DNA from: Saturnia japonica
Taxonomy: Eukaryota > Arthropoda > Insecta > Lepidoptera > Saturniidae
Assembly (NCBI GenBank): GCA_033032175.1
Contig: CM065322.1
Location: forward strand, 17,236,001-17,300,000
DNA length: 64,000 nt
Direction of reading: 5' to 3'
Notes under the pieces: model-generated
What the model was told of the DNA's origin: nothing
The model's database searches: none
What the model saw: the letters and a program-made list of their open reading frames with translations, nothing else
Translations under genes and position numbers: made by a program
Shown: in pieces, positions 1-12,018 of the stretch
How the letters are laid out: each line of letters begins with the position of its first letter
Numbering within the stretch: position 1 is the stretch's first letter

Positions 1-1190
1 CTTTTATACACATATACTTGTACAACATAAAAGAAAGATATAACGTAAAGAGAATGCAAAAGTCAACTAAACATTGTATATCTAAATCATAGCTTACGCT
101 CCCTTTTTAAAAAGTTTCACTTCTACTTTCTTCTGCTTGTTCCACGCGAAATTTTTATTTATCTCTATTTATAAGAGAGTTTTCGAGAGTTTTATAATGG
201 ATTAATTTACATTGTAATTACCATTATTGTGAATTTTAATTACGTCCTAATGAATTAATTAATGAACTCCGATAATCTGTGCAGTGCAAACGTCGATAAA
301 TCTTTTGGTACGTTTCCCATCCCATGACGTGGAAAGGCCGTCGCGTCCCCGAGCGGGGATATTGATGTTGTTTGCCCTCCCTATCGGCACAAGCGCAAAA
401 ACAACCCCTAATAATAATAACGGTTTATTATATTATAAAGGCGGATTTCGAGTTTAATAACCGATGATTTTGAGTTTACGCCTTTACATTACCTACCTTA
501 ATATTTTATTGAATTGTGTTATGAAACTTAATTACAATGATGTCTTTCATTTTATCCTATTACTAATTTACTTGTCGTTCTAACGGATAAGGTATTTAGT
601 TGAAACCATGCAGGACATCAATTAGTTTCTTAATAAGTTTAGTTTTGTAGTTGACCTGTAATACCTAGGTTTAGACAAATTGGCTGCATGTCTAAAGAGA
701 AGTATATCATCAATAATATTCCAAATTAAAGTTTCTGATTAATTATCGTTTTTCTTTTTAGTATTCCGTACTTAAAATGAAGAAACGGAGCTCTTAGAGG
801 ATCACTTTGTTGTCTGTTTGTATGTCGTTGTTTCAAAGTTCTTGAAAATGGTTTTGAGGTTAAGTTTCAGATTATTATACATACAGCTGTAAAAAATAAC
901 TTTTTAGGTTAACGCAATAGAGAGATAAAACGACCTTTCACACGGACTCTCTGAATGATTGTTATCAGCTATACGTACATTATTGGCACATAAACTTTTT
1001 TTAATTTGGTACAAAGAGAAATCTTTTGTTATAATTTTAGAAATAAACCATAACATAATTTATTTCAACTTCTGTTTGTACTTAACACGTTGCAAAGTTA
1101 TATTTGCAGTTAATTTCATAAAGTGTGCTTGTTGTGTGTAATTAAGATATTACATAATATAAAGATTATTTACAAATATTGTTTATGTAA
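1..1190. other. Unassigned AT-rich sequence
   Basis: No gene or repeat recognised. A small GC-richer patch at about 308-395 stands out from the AT-rich surroundings and could be a conserved noncoding block. Open frames here are short and AT-biased. Confidence 0.4.
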
Positions 1191-1194
1191 AACA

Positions 1195-1262
1195 CGGAGC
1201 CTCCAAGGTGCGAGTGGTAGCGTGCAAACAACGCTTTAATTGACGTAGATTCGAATCTTAGA
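1195..1262 (+). repeat. tRNA-like SINE head, degenerate
   Basis: A box A-like run (GCGAGTGGTAGCGTG) is followed about 25 bases later by a box B-like run (TAGATTCGAATCT), the internal pol III promoter layout of tRNAs. No acceptor stem can be paired, so I read it as an old tRNA-derived SINE head rather than a tRNA gene. The head resembles the one near 46985-47085. Confidence 0.4.
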
Positions 1263-1449
1263 ATAAGCTGTTGAAGGAAAACATTCTTATAATACTAAAT
1301 CATCGTATTAAGACATTTTCTAAAATTCATCTGGCTAGTTATCATCCTAAAGCTGAAAGTATGTTTTGGTAACTAAATATAAAAACAAAGTCCATCTTTA
1401 GACGCATCGATCCTTAGCACTTATAATTCGGGATTGTTGTCAAGTTTTA

Positions 1450-1930
1450 ATCTATCTATATAGTTAATAAAATTGTAGTGTCTGTTTGTAATGACAAAAT
1501 AACTGCTTTTTACTAAACGCATATTAAAATATATACGGTACCTATAACAAAACACCAATTTCTTGTCTGTCTGTCTTTTTTTTCCGGGTAATCTCCAAAA
1601 CGGTTGAACCGATAGCTGTTGCTATAGGGAGTAACTTAGGTGTTACGCGCAATTAAAATAAAACTGGTCATGGTGAATCAATTCGGTCGCTTAAATGGTT
1701 GACGCCGAGTAAACCATAAGAGATATAGCAAATTAATGTACTACATAATTGTAGAAGTTAAAAATACCCACAAAAAAGTCAGCGAGAGTATATATCTAAC
1801 TTCTAAGGAACACCCACAATAAACATTTTTGTCTTTAAAGTAGCCGGGAGCGGGGGAGCAAGATTCGCGCGTGTGCTCGATCGATGACTTTCTGTAGTCC
1901 ACGTGGGCGAAGCCGCGGGCACAGCTAGTA
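1450..1930 (-). mobile_element. CTAGCTGTGCCCG-family element, copy 1
   Basis: On the minus strand it opens with CTAGCTGTGCCCG and a CGGCTTCGCCCACGTGG-like run. It passes a block read on the plus strand as CCATAAGAGATATAGCAAATT and ends with the run reading TTGTCTGTCTGTC on the plus strand. The same order of blocks, in the opposite orientation, is at 45216-45719. I know this family from many insect genomes but not its class; the PGACAGA-type tail region suggests a LINE 3' part or non-autonomous element. No intact reading frame. Confidence 0.7.
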
Positions 1931-3189
1931 ATAAATAAAGAAAACCGTTTGTCACAGATTTTAAGCATAAAGGTTCTGGCAAAATTCGGATAAGTGTTCC
2001 TACTTATATACATATATGTATGTATGTATTCACAATCCAGCTTAAAGGTTCAACAACGATTAATATAAAAACCTTACGTAAATAACATAAATATTATCAT
2101 TCCATTGCTGTGCGAATTAATTAAAAATTCTGACCGTAGTGCAATATTTGTTGTCGGTATAAACGTTGATTACTCGATACAATGTATAGGGACAACTAGT
2201 AGGCTAACTTAGATTACAAACATTGAGAAATATATTTTCTACAAGAAGGTCGGGCGGTTGTTGAATCACACTATAAAACATTCTTAGAAGACTGATTTGA
2301 GCCTCATCAGCAATCTCCATTATTTGATTTAGTTATGAAATGATAAGCATCATTTTCGAAAGTGTTTTTTAACGAAAGTCTTATGGAAGTCTATGGTATT
2401 AACGTATTTTTAAATATCGAGCAACGTAGGTTGTAAGACTTACTGTTATAGCAGCACTGCTCGATAAACATGTACGTGGTAAAAGAGTTAGCAGGTTTTT
2501 AAGCGATACATTAAAGAAGAAGAGATTTAGAGAACAGATAAATTTCTTTAAATATTCCTCTCTACTTGAAGCATTCTGGAATACCTCCACCCTATAGAAA
2601 ATCACAGCCAAATAGCCTTCTGTTGTGTTCCTGCAGTGAATAAGGTTTCTAGTACTACTTTGGATAGGGGGGTTCAAAATTGGCAACACTCTACTGATAC
2701 CTATAGACATAATATGCTTGTTTGCCACCTTTGTTATATAAGAAATCATACAATGAGAACAAACGATGGTTTTATTATATTTAGTCAAATGTTAAAGACG
2801 GTTGTAAATTTACATATTCGAGAAAATTCGTTACTATATGCCAGCAACTTCGGACCAGGGGATAATGATACTGGATTCCATTTCACTACCATTAATTAAG
2901 ATGGTATGTATTTATTATGGCTAAAACAATTAAACTACAAAGACAAAGGGGAAATTATTTAATCATATAATATTAAATACTAAACTTACACGTACACACA
3001 CACACAAACGTATGGACTGAAATACACATATTTTCTTAGTTCTTTCTGTTCTAATATTATTATTATTTTTAATCTGTAAATTTGTCTTATTTTAATGTTA
3101 CCAATTAGTTTTTGAATATTTTTCGGCTGTAGCACAGTGTATACTATTACTGGCGTCAACATAATTATACATGGGCTAATTTAATGTGC
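1931..3189. other. Unassigned AT-rich sequence
   Basis: Overlapping frames of 129 codons (minus, 2399-2788) and 87 codons (plus, 2636-2899) show no motif and biased AT-rich codons; I take them as chance. A TATG microsatellite lies at 2010-2030 and a CA run at 2995-3008. Confidence 0.4.
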
Positions 3190-3473
3190 TAAAATAAATA
3201 ACTGCCTCATTAGCCTAGTGGTCGTAAGCGCAACTGCTATGACCGAGGTCCTGGGTTCGAATCCCAGGTCAAGCAAAGTGTTATTAGGTTTTTCCTATGA
3301 AATTCTCAGTAGCAGCTCGGAGTTTAGTTTCGTGCCCGATTAATGGCAATAGGCTCACCCCCTATTGTATGGGACCTAAAAACATACTCGGCGAACTGTG
3401 GGTGTACATTATTAGTACACCTCTGCCTAACCCTTCGAGGAATACAGGTGTGATGGTATGTTAAAATAAATAA
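3190..3473 (+). mobile_element. tRNA-derived SINE family A, full copy with target duplication
   Basis: The body (3202-3461) begins with a tRNA-like head: box A TAGCCTAGTGG and box B GGTTCGAATCC. A body conserved in all copies follows (GTGTTATTAGG, GGGACCTAAAAACATACTC, TTAGTACACCTCTGCCTAACC). A 12-base direct repeat TAAAATAAATAA flanks it exactly (3190-3201 and 3462-3473), evidence of LINE-mediated insertion. Other copies in the window: 18420-18660, 26668-26925, 32402-32495 (partial), 34983-35244 (minus) and a 3' scrap at 19103-19150. Confidence 0.9.
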
Positions 3474-4273
3474 ATATACTATTCTGTTTATTAATTGTGG
3501 TAATAATGGTAAAAAAACATCTATTATAAGTACTTCTGTGCCATGGTATCTACAGATCTATAATTTATGGCACTGTAGACTGTTTATAGAATTTTGTTTA
3601 TGAACCAACGCGGACAAGGTGGATAATCTCAGACGTCTTGTACGCCATTTCCTATTTTTTGTTCGAATAAAATAATGAACGGCAAAAGTATGTATGCAAT
3701 GAAATAATAATATGAACGGACGACTTACTGAATTCCCATTACTCGTGTTAGACTCATGGATGTTTAAAAATTAAAATGACCGGTAGCGAAACACCAGAAT
3801 TCAATTTGTATCCAACGTGAGATGTATCATCGGGATTTTATTCATTTTCATCGCTAACAGATATCGTTTATTGGTTTTGATGGGCAGCTATTTTTTTCAA
3901 TGTTACGAATCGGTAACAAAAGCTCGCGTAGCGGTAGCTTTGCGTTTTCAAAAGTACAATAACTGTTAACAATTACTTCTTATTGTTCACCGACAATGTT
4001 TCCTTATACACAGTTCTGCAAATGTCACGTGGATACAATATTTCTCTAATCTTTAAAGTACAAAAAAAAGTTCTAGCAAGACGCGACGGTTGCTCGCTTG
4101 TTAAAACTAATAAAGGAATTTATTGCGACAACTCAAAATGCATCCTCCTAGTTATTATTTATAATCTTAATTTCAGCAAAATCCACCGGTATTATACAGT
4201 ATAGGGCTAAATAACGTAAAACTATGAGTTAAAATATATATCACACCACATTAAGATCCTGTCAAAATTATGA

Positions 4274-4634
4274 TCTTTATATTAATACGTGAAGCAAAAG
4301 CTTTCGGTACCTTTTTAAGCGTATTGCGTGTACAGAAGACTGTGAGATTTGGCATGGTTAAAGTTTATTTGGAGAAAGAGTGCAGAAAGCTAAAATTTAT
4401 CTATAATATATGTTACTAATATATTAAATTAAATAATACTGCGAATACTAACAGGACCAGTGCCATTGAACTTAGACCCCCCAAAATATTGACATTGTCA
4501 CTCAACGAAAAGTGACAGCAAGTGATGTAGATAATACTCATTGTTTAAGCTCATGAATACTGTAAATGTCAAACAGAAAATAGTCTAAGATCAAAAAGTC
4601 GCTGGTCGAATTCCAAGCTTAGGGCGATCGCTAG
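4274..4634 (+). mobile_element. Non-autonomous Helitron, copy 1
   Basis: Starts with TC after an A, followed by a TATTAATACGTGAAGC run. It ends in GGGCGATCGCTAG, a self-complementary GCGATCGC overlapping a terminal CTAG. These are Helitron signatures: 5' TC, 3' hairpin plus CTRR, no terminal inverted repeats. The interior (TGTGAGATTTGGCATGG, AGTCGCTGGTCGAATT) is shared with 6593-6948 and 45087-45942. No Rep/helicase frame is present, so it would depend on an autonomous partner. The 5' end resembles the lepidopteran Helitrons I recall as Lep1-like. Confidence 0.75.
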
Positions 4635-6592
4635 GAATTATAAAAATATATAAATAATTATTTACTTATTGTTATTTTTATTTCTAAAGTTCCGGACCAT
4701 ATAATGAAAAAAACCTAAATCCTTAGATAGACAATAACTCGCTTATCCATTTGTCTGTTAGTGGGTTATGAGAATTTCTCGAAAGAGCTTGATTTATATA
4801 ATTGAAATAAATATCATAATTAGATCTATTACCTCACACTGATGTAAAAAATAATTTTTTTTCTAGGATGTAATGTAATATAGCTACGGCTTTTTATAGT
4901 AAAAGTCTCACTCACTAAGCAATTATCAAAACCTGTAGGGTACTCCCAGTTGACCTATAGTCTTGAAATTCGCCATGAAAAGAGGCCATTTATCATAAGT
5001 TATGGTTAGCCGTGCTTTACCTTATTTTCTTATATTTTTCATTCGATTTCATGAGCAAAGGATACAAGAACCCCATCTTCATAATAAGCCTATTACCCAG
5101 TTAGGTACTTGGTAAATTTCCGATAGTGAAGGATTTATTTTAAATAAACTGGGATATGTTACCGGTTGCCCTCGCGTTTTGATTTACACTATCAGTGTAT
5201 TTTTTTATCCGTCCTCACTTCATCTGATAGTATGTAAAGTGCAGACAAACAACAGTGATGACCGATAAGTCACTGTCTAGGCACCGAGTTAATGGCATTA
5301 ATAAATTACCTATTAATATATTACCTACAATTACCTACACTATGACGAGCTGATAGATGTCTGATGAGGTTGATTTCAGAGTCTTCTAATAGTTGTAATA
5401 TTTTCAATTACATACCTAACTACATACTATACCTAAAACCTATACTTACAAACTTAAATACAAAAGTGAAAACTATTTTCTCAATAACAGTAATTTCATA
5501 TAGACTATTTTCTAATACAATACGGACGGAGACGCGGACGACGGCTAGTTGGTAAATATAAAACGAACGTGAAATATTTGTCGAGTGAGAGAAAAAAGAA
5601 AACATTAAACTTTCAAAATATTTCATAAGAATTATTGGCTTAGTAACAAAGGCAGATTTTTCGAGCGGAACGCGCATTATATTTTTCCTCGAGAGAAATT
5701 CTTCAGTGAAATATCTTGAATTCAAAGTTCAGAGACGGCGCAGCGTCCTGCATACTGCTGTCTGAGGAATTTTTCTTGTATTTTCCAGTTTCTCACAATG
5801 TATAATAATAAAAAAACCCACCAGGTGGAGTATTATATTGTTTTATCCTGGCAACACGAATGCTTTATACGTCAAATTATATGTTAAAATATTTTTGAAT
5901 TTCATAAACAGTTACATTGGCAGAGTATTTTAGTAACGTTGTTTTATTTCATTCCTCAAAATATTATTTCTAGTCTATTTTGAAATTAAAATTTGAATTA
6001 TAAAACTAGACCCTTTTTTAATACAAGTAGGTATCGATCGAAATAAATGTAGGCTCGAAAAAAGCAAATAGGAAAATACCATGCGTCACGGCGAAATAGC
6101 ATCTCATGCCATTTCTTTTTAACGTCTGTCATTTCCTCGTCTGACAGAATAGGTCACGTAATATTACCTATGAATATTACCTTCCATTACATCGTGTAAG
6201 AATAATGTAATATTAAATTATAATATATTTTAGTGCTTACTAAAACTGTACTATAAGGTACGCATAGAAATATTGTTGTAAACAACTGTTGTCTAACATA
6301 ACAAAGAAAAACAATATTTGTAGAGTCTAATTTAATTAAAGAATAATTCAATGGGTTTCGTTCAGATTCATTTCGTTATGTGTGGTGTTTGGAACCACGC
6401 AAATAGAATCAAAATAATTAGTTATTACCATGAGGTATGTAAGTTAAATTTACCTAAACTTCGAGGACAGAAGTAACATACAGCCGATACTACGTCACTC
6501 TAAAACACCGGAATGATAATAGGTAGGTACGTAATGATGTTGTTATTCCTGAATTTAGGAACTTACAAATTAGTTATGCGTTTTAATAATAA
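4635..6592. other. Unassigned sequence between two Helitrons
   Basis: AT-rich with no recognised gene. A slightly GC-richer stretch near 5510-5770 is covered by frames on both strands (63 and 101 codons) without motifs. Confidence 0.4.
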
Positions 6593-6948
6593 CTAGCGAT
6601 CGCCCTAAGGTCGAAATTCGACCAGCGACTTTTTAATCATGGACTATTTTCTGTTTGACATTTTCAGTATTCATGAACCTAAACATGATAGCACTTGCTG
6701 TCACTTTACGTTGAGTGACAATGTCAAAATTTTTTTGGGGTCTAAGTTTAATGGCACTGGTCGGTTTAGGATTCGCATTATTAATTTATTTAATTTAAGA
6801 TATTAGTAATTGATATTATAGATTAATTTTAGCTTTCTGCACTCCTTCTCCATATAAACTTTAACCATGCCAAATCTCACAGTCTTTCCCGCACGCAATA
6901 CGCTTAAAAAGGTACCGAAAGCTTTTGCTTCACGTATTATTAGATAGA
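6593..6948 (-). mobile_element. Non-autonomous Helitron, copy 2 (inverted)
   Basis: Same element as 4274-4634, on the other strand. On the minus strand it begins with TC after an A (plus-strand end 6948) and ends in GGGCGATCGCTAG followed by T, fitting insertion between A and T. Upstream of the end, GGTCGAA-T-TTCGACC forms a seven-pair stem. No coding capacity. Confidence 0.78.
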
Positions 6949-6984
6949 TTTAACGTTGTATAAGTAAATTGAAATTAATGTAAT

Positions 6985-7294
6985 ATTTATTTTTACTTCT
7001 TCTTTCTCCTCGCCTCTTCCACGGGGTTGGATTTCCTAATCAAGAGGCGCCTTCTGCTTCTTTGTACTATATTTTCGTTTTACATGCCGAGGCGCTTCAT
7101 GTCTCTCTGGACATTCGTCATCTCGTCCTCTCTTTCCTATAGCCGTAGAAAGGCACTTCCTCAAAACGTGATTTATGAGTCTTCGAATTACATGTCCATA
7201 CCATCTTAGCCCGAGTTCAGAAAGTTTTTCATTAATGGGCGCTGCCTTAATAATACTACCCCATATAAATTCATTACGAACTTCGTCTTTAATG
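6985..7294 (-). pseudogene. RTE-type LINE reverse transcriptase C-terminus, fragment
   Basis: On the minus strand from 7294 the frame reads through IKDEVRNEFIWG, then APINEKLSELGLRWYGHV and a following IRR, typical of the C-terminal tail after the palm domain in RTE-like LINE proteins (consensus: GLRWYGHVMRR). A frameshift follows near GKRGRDDE, where the family continues with GRPK. The catalytic YADD box is not included. 5' truncation is usual for LINE copies. Clade assignment is from recollection of the family; that it is an RT tail is clear. Confidence 0.7.
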
Positions 7295-9125
7295 TTTAAT
7301 TAAACAACTTTAAATTATTTTTATAGAATTCATGCTAACTTCATGATGTAGACCACCTTCCGTTACATGACACGCACAAAGCTGTGAATGTTACGCTCTA
7401 CTAAACGTGACAAAAGAACGTATGACTTTAAAAAATTCGCTATATCTCTCATATATTAGTAGATATTTATTGATCAAAAAATAATTGTCATTTTTGAGTT
7501 AGTAATAAATCATTTTAATACAATTATTCATTATTACAAAGTACACAAAGTGATTCATTGTTGCTTGTTTTGGAAGACCTTTGAGAAAGATTTATTACCT
7601 ACCGACTTGCCTGTACATAATATATTTTTATTTAAGCTGATACCGGCATAGAATCCGTAATATACAGACACTACAGTTCATAACAATATTTGCTTAAAGT
7701 GGAATGAATTTGTGAATTTATCTTTACTCGAATTTAATATCTTAGTCTCTACATAAGGCACAGTGTCCTTTTTAACTCATATTTATTATATTTGTTATGT
7801 ATTGTAATTGAAACATATACATATAATCTTACTTATTAATTACTACCATGTTATGTATCAACAAATTTCTATTACGTTTTGATAAGTTTTGTTATTATAA
7901 TAAATTTTACATTAAGTTTAGAGATTGACAAAATTAGATTATTGGAACTGATAATCGGTTAATTATCACTGATAGCCAGCCATATTATATAAATAAATTT
8001 TAAAATTGTGACTTAGAATTATTAGATTTTTAAAAAAGAATCATTTGAATGTGAACGAATTGTCTACCTTCAGAGTTTTTGGGCGGGAGAGTAGTCTCCC
8101 ATGTAGAAGTTGAAATTTAGTATCCACTGCGTTATATGAACCTATATTTTGTTGCACAAGTGAAGTACATTGGAAATAATAACATGGATCATGAATTCAG
8201 AGATGTCAATTAATATCAAGATCATCAGAAGACATTAAACTTGTGAAACGGAAACAATTACCCGCTTGATAATTACAGTAATAATCCTTAATGACGAGGA
8301 ATGATTGCCTAAGTACCTATACTACTACCTACTACTCCTCTACCTCTACCTCTCTAGAATACTACTGTCGCGTGCGTCGCCTCTGCGTTTTAATTTCATT
8401 TTAATCTATGTGCGTCACAGGTGTTGCTACGGTGCGGCGCGGCACTACTGCGCCTCGGCCGCGGCAAGCCGAGCGGCGCGCGTTAAATTGATACAGCTCT
8501 TTCCAGTTCCAACAGGCGCCACCTCACACTTCGCAGACTTTAATAATGTTCAACGTAGTATATTTATGATCGTCATCTGTTTTCCCATAAATATCCGTTT
8601 TCAAGCTTATTTCTAGGAACAGAGACCAAATTAGATATCGTCTCCCTAAACAATCTGCGCTGTAAAGAGCATTTAATTATATACTTTATATTCACGTGTC
8701 CCAGTTATTTACAGGTCAATTTTTTTTACAAATTAGGTATATCATTCTAAAGAGTTTTTAACGTTGATATATAAAGCACAGTTGACAAGCAGCGCGTGGA
8801 ATTTGCGCACTGAGGTTTCTACGCTATTATAATAGGTTTTACATAAATATTGTATATGTACATAATTATTATCCATACATTGTCCGATGATTCCGCGCGA
8901 TGGCGCGTCGGAGTATATTTTACGGATATTGTACTAAGTATACACGATATAAAATTAACAGTAAATATAACTTTGTTATATTTACAATAATACATTTTAT
9001 TATTTTGGGATTTATTACAAAACTTGTGCGAAAATACCAACCTTTCTGTCCAATTACAAGACTATAGGTTCCCGGAAAATACTCTTTAAATTATTATCGG
9101 TCAGCGAGTGAGACTTTTAGTATAA
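7295..9125. other. Mostly unassigned; GC-rich island at 8385-8530
   Basis: AT-rich sequence with one GC- and CpG-rich island (about 8385-8530, GCGGCGCGGCACTACTGCG region) covered by a 103-codon plus frame. No domain is visible, so the frame may simply result from high GC. It includes GCGCCACCTC, the reverse of an AGGTGGCGC CTCF-type core. Could be a regulatory island or exon. Confidence 0.35.
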
Positions 9126-9477
9126 ATGGTCCTATCTTTTTATTGTATTAATATATTCACTGACCTGCCCGACCAAACCGAAAAAGCTAACGCGTTCTAC
9201 GCCGACACCGTCTCTCCAAACAGAGCGTGCCACCGCCCACGCCCGCGTAACTACCGTTCTCTCCGCAGAGGACGAGCGGTCAACTTCGCTCCCGCACACC
9301 CGTCACGTCCACCCTCTCTAGCGGCAACCCAAGCCTAGGTCCGTTCCTCGGTGTGAAGCCCTTGGGTCAGGCAGCCGCCCGCGCGATACAAAGTGACACT
9401 ATACGTGCAACACTTAGTTACCCACACACAACATTACACACGTATGAACACACACACGTGCACACCACACAGGTACA
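9126..9477 (+). other. GC-rich stretch with short open frame, possible LINE ORF end
   Basis: Between about 9160 and 9400 the sequence is much richer in GC than its flanks. A plus frame (9126-9338) has an Arg/Pro-rich C-terminal half (RACHRPRPRNYRSLRRGRA). A CA-rich spacer follows, then the polyA retroposon at 9478. It could be the end of a LINE ORF with that retroposon as its 3' UTR, or unrelated CpG-rich host DNA. No domain recognised. Confidence 0.3.
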
Positions 9478-9877
9478 TAGGTTCTGTAAGGGACCTTTTT
9501 TTTCTTTTTTTTGCGCTAGTTAGACTAATGCGCTAGTTAGTGTAGAAAAACCATTCCGATTAACATATACACATACGCATGGTCCACTCCTTCCTCCCAG
9601 GAGGAGGGGAACGTGCATATGAGTATATATTAGTTAGCTCGAATTCTCATAAGATTAGGGAATTAGCTAGATCGCGACTTTTTCGCATTCGCGACGACCG
9701 CCCGAGCCGAGGTTCGGCCACTCTGGCACCCTCGTGCGGGTCGTCACAAACTTTCGCGGCTGAGTGCCCTAAGCGCTCGCCCCCAAGTCCGGTGAAGCTG
9801 TAAAAGCCGCAGCGGCTCTGTTTGACGATAGGGCCCCTAAGGCTAACAGTGTAGTCAGTTCAAAAAAAAAAAAAAAA
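9478..9877 (+). mobile_element. PolyA retroposon family D, long copy
   Basis: Starts with TAGGTTCTGTAAGGGACC, runs through CGCTAGTTAGTGTAG, CGAGGTTCGGCCACTCTGG, CCAAGTCCGGTGAAGCTG and GGCTAACAGTGTAGTCAG, and ends in 16 A (9862-9877). The minus-strand copy at 23014-23383 has the same two ends and flanking repeats, so about 370-400 bp is probably full length. No tRNA-like box pair is visible. Could be a LINE 3' end or a non-tRNA SINE. Shorter copies: 13090, 16371, 34508, 38761, 49465, 56939 and 57270. Confidence 0.7.
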
Positions 9878-10184
9878 TTGTATTAATATAGAAACTTAAT
9901 TTTTTTTACAACAATATGATAGAATAGACCTTGGAATTTAGTGTTCCGACTCTATACCTCAAGTCGTTTTCGAGATAAAGGGCCTTGACAGAACCAGTTT
10001 TCCAAAAAGAAAGGGAATACCCTATAAATGGTACAATGTCTCGATCAATACTAACTACAATTAAAACTTACGGCAAATCTAAATCAAAATACTTCACTGT
10101 ATAATTTTAACTGTCACTCGACTGACAAACCCGATTAAGTACGTACGAAAATTATGTAAAAACCACGCCATTTTGTTCCGCTAA

Positions 10185-10275
10185 TGTCCGGTTAAAACCA
10201 GTGTAAACCGGTTAATTAGCGATTCGAACCGCATCGCGATCCTACTCAACCGCTTGACTAATTCGTAACGGTTAA
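10185..10275. promoter_or_regulatory. AACCGGTT-type site cluster, left part
   Basis: Perfect AACCGGTT at 10206-10213, with TCCGGTTAAA near 10187, GAACCG near 10226 and AACGGTTAA near 10267. AACCGGTT is the known Grainyhead/CP2 recognition sequence. Further sites resume at 12237-12255, immediately after the inserted element at 10291-12229, and again at 13865-13923 and 15241-15294. Confidence 0.45.
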
Positions 10276-10856
10276 TTTGTTACTTCTCGGTAGGGATGTC
10301 CAATAAATATTTGCAATATTTATTAATTTGCAATTTAATATTTCAGTAACAACCGCGGGCGAATGCCTTCGCGTTAATATTATAATAGAAAAAATTATAA
10401 TAATCTGTATCACTCAGGAACAATGTAACAATTATTGAAAGCTTCTTTGTATCGGATAAGTAGTTCCAGAAATTATTTTCTTAAAACAAACAATCTTTAT
10501 AACAGTAGTATTATCATATATACATAATATATCCAGTAAAAGTTATATATTACAATATCAGTAAAAGTATGTGAAATTACAATTAAATTGTACAGAACAG
10601 AGAATACCTTGTTTTGTGCTTCAATTTAAACCTGATAACACACACCGTGATCTCTAAAGACGATTTCGAGGAAATGATATATCTCAGATATATATGTTAT
10701 ATATATGTACCTATGTAGTATATAAATTTAAATATATATAACCCGACAAAAGTTTATAAATGAAAATTATTATATCAAAATTGTTTATAAATTTTAAACA
10801 ATTTAAGCCCTGTTTAGAACACTTCCTACTCAGCTGTTAACCAATAAAACAAAATA

Positions 10857-12018
10857 TTAGGTCCTTACATATGAAATTAGCGCTTTGTCGTACTGACCAC
10901 TTTGATATGAAATATCTCCTCTTTGGATAAGAATTCAAAATTCAAATTTATAAATTCATTTAAGTGTTACATTTGAGTTTTGAAAACAGTCATTTATTTG
11001 TTTTTCCTCATTATTTTTTTCTTTGGCGTCGCTCATTACCGCACAATGGAAAACATGAAATATCGGTATATTTACGAGTACGAGTTCTACCGTGGCACCA
11101 GTGCTGCAGAAACAACTCGAAGGATAAAATGATGTGTAGGGCGCTAGTGTCGCAAAAGAAAGTACGGTACGTTTTTGGTTTTAACGTTTTCGTTATAGAA
11201 ATTTCGACCTTCAGAACAAACCCCGTGGACGGCCGAAGATCAAAGTGAAAAATATAGAATTAAAAGCTATTTTGGAAACGGATCCATCACAAAGCACTTC
11301 AGAGATAGCTGCAGGCTTCGGGGTATGTGATAAAACTGTATTAATCCATTTGAAGCAAATCGGGAAAGTAAAAAAACTTGAAGGTTACCTCATGAATTGA
11401 GTGAATCGAACTTGCAAACACGCGTCGACTGCTGTGTTACTTTGCTCAACCGACACAATAATGAAGGGATTTCAAATCGAATTATTACTTCTGATGAAAA
11501 GTCGATACTGTACGGTAATCGGAAGCGCTCCTAGCAATAGCTGAACCCTGGAGACCCAGCCAAATCCTGCCCTAAACGAAAATTGACTCAGAAAAAGTTA
11601 CTTGTGAGTGTTTGGTGGACTAGCGCCGGTGTCGTCCACTACAGCTTTCTAAAATTTGACCAAACGATTACGGCAGATATCTATTGTCAGCAACTGCAAA
11701 CTATGAAGGAAAAACTAGCTGCTAAACAACCGAGATTGGTCAATCGCTCTAGGCCACTGCTGCTTCACGACAACCCAAGACCACACACTGCACAACAAAC
11801 AACCACTAAGTTAGATGAGCTACAATTGGAATGTCTGCGACATCCACCGTAACTCCCAGACCTTGATCCAACAGATTACCATTTTTCCCGGAATTTGGAC
11901 AATTTCTTACAAGGAAAAAAAATCAACTCCGATGCGGGTGTACAAACCGCCTTCAAATAGTTTATTAATTCTCGCCCCCATGGTTTTTTTTTGTAAAGGG
12001 ATCAATGAACTACCTATA
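10857..12018 (+). mobile_element. Mariner element, copy 1: broken and without its 3' end
   Basis: The 5' terminal repeat starts TTAGGTCCTTACATATG right after a TA (10855-10856), matching the ends of the copy at 29188-30432. Transposase pieces follow on the plus strand: FYRGTSAAETTRRIK near 11080-11130, then KTVLIHLKQIGKVKKL near 11333-11375, then a longer open piece (11583-11852) with SVWWTSAGVVHYSF and the catalytic LLHDN. The third Asp (DPTDYHF) follows a stop with the mariner D34D spacing. Similarity stops after INELP (about 12018); the right terminal repeat is missing. Multiple stops and frameshifts; a dead copy. Confidence 0.88.
11583..11880 (+). pseudogene. Mariner transposase catalytic segment (remnant)
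   Basis: Open piece of 89 codons plus the short stretch after its stop. It holds the second catalytic Asp in LLHDNPRPHTAQQ and, after the stop at about 11850, the third Asp in LPDLDPTDYHF, 34 residues later. The transposase of this family cuts both ends of its element with a DDD triad and reinserts it at TA. The stop lies between the catalytic residues, so no active enzyme results. Confidence 0.85.

Noticed and set aside
2399..2788. 129-codon minus frame as a gene
   Set aside because: No motif, AT-driven composition and an overlapping frame on the other strand.
3202..3275. tRNA gene at SINE A head (also 18420, 26668, 35170-35244, and 14251, 21324, 39089 for SINE B)
   Set aside because: Box A and B are present, but acceptor and anticodon stems do not pair and identical SINE bodies follow.
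8305..8616. 103-codon plus frame as a gene
   Set aside because: Its openness follows from the CpG-rich island; the beginning is Tyr/Leu-rich low complexity with no domain.
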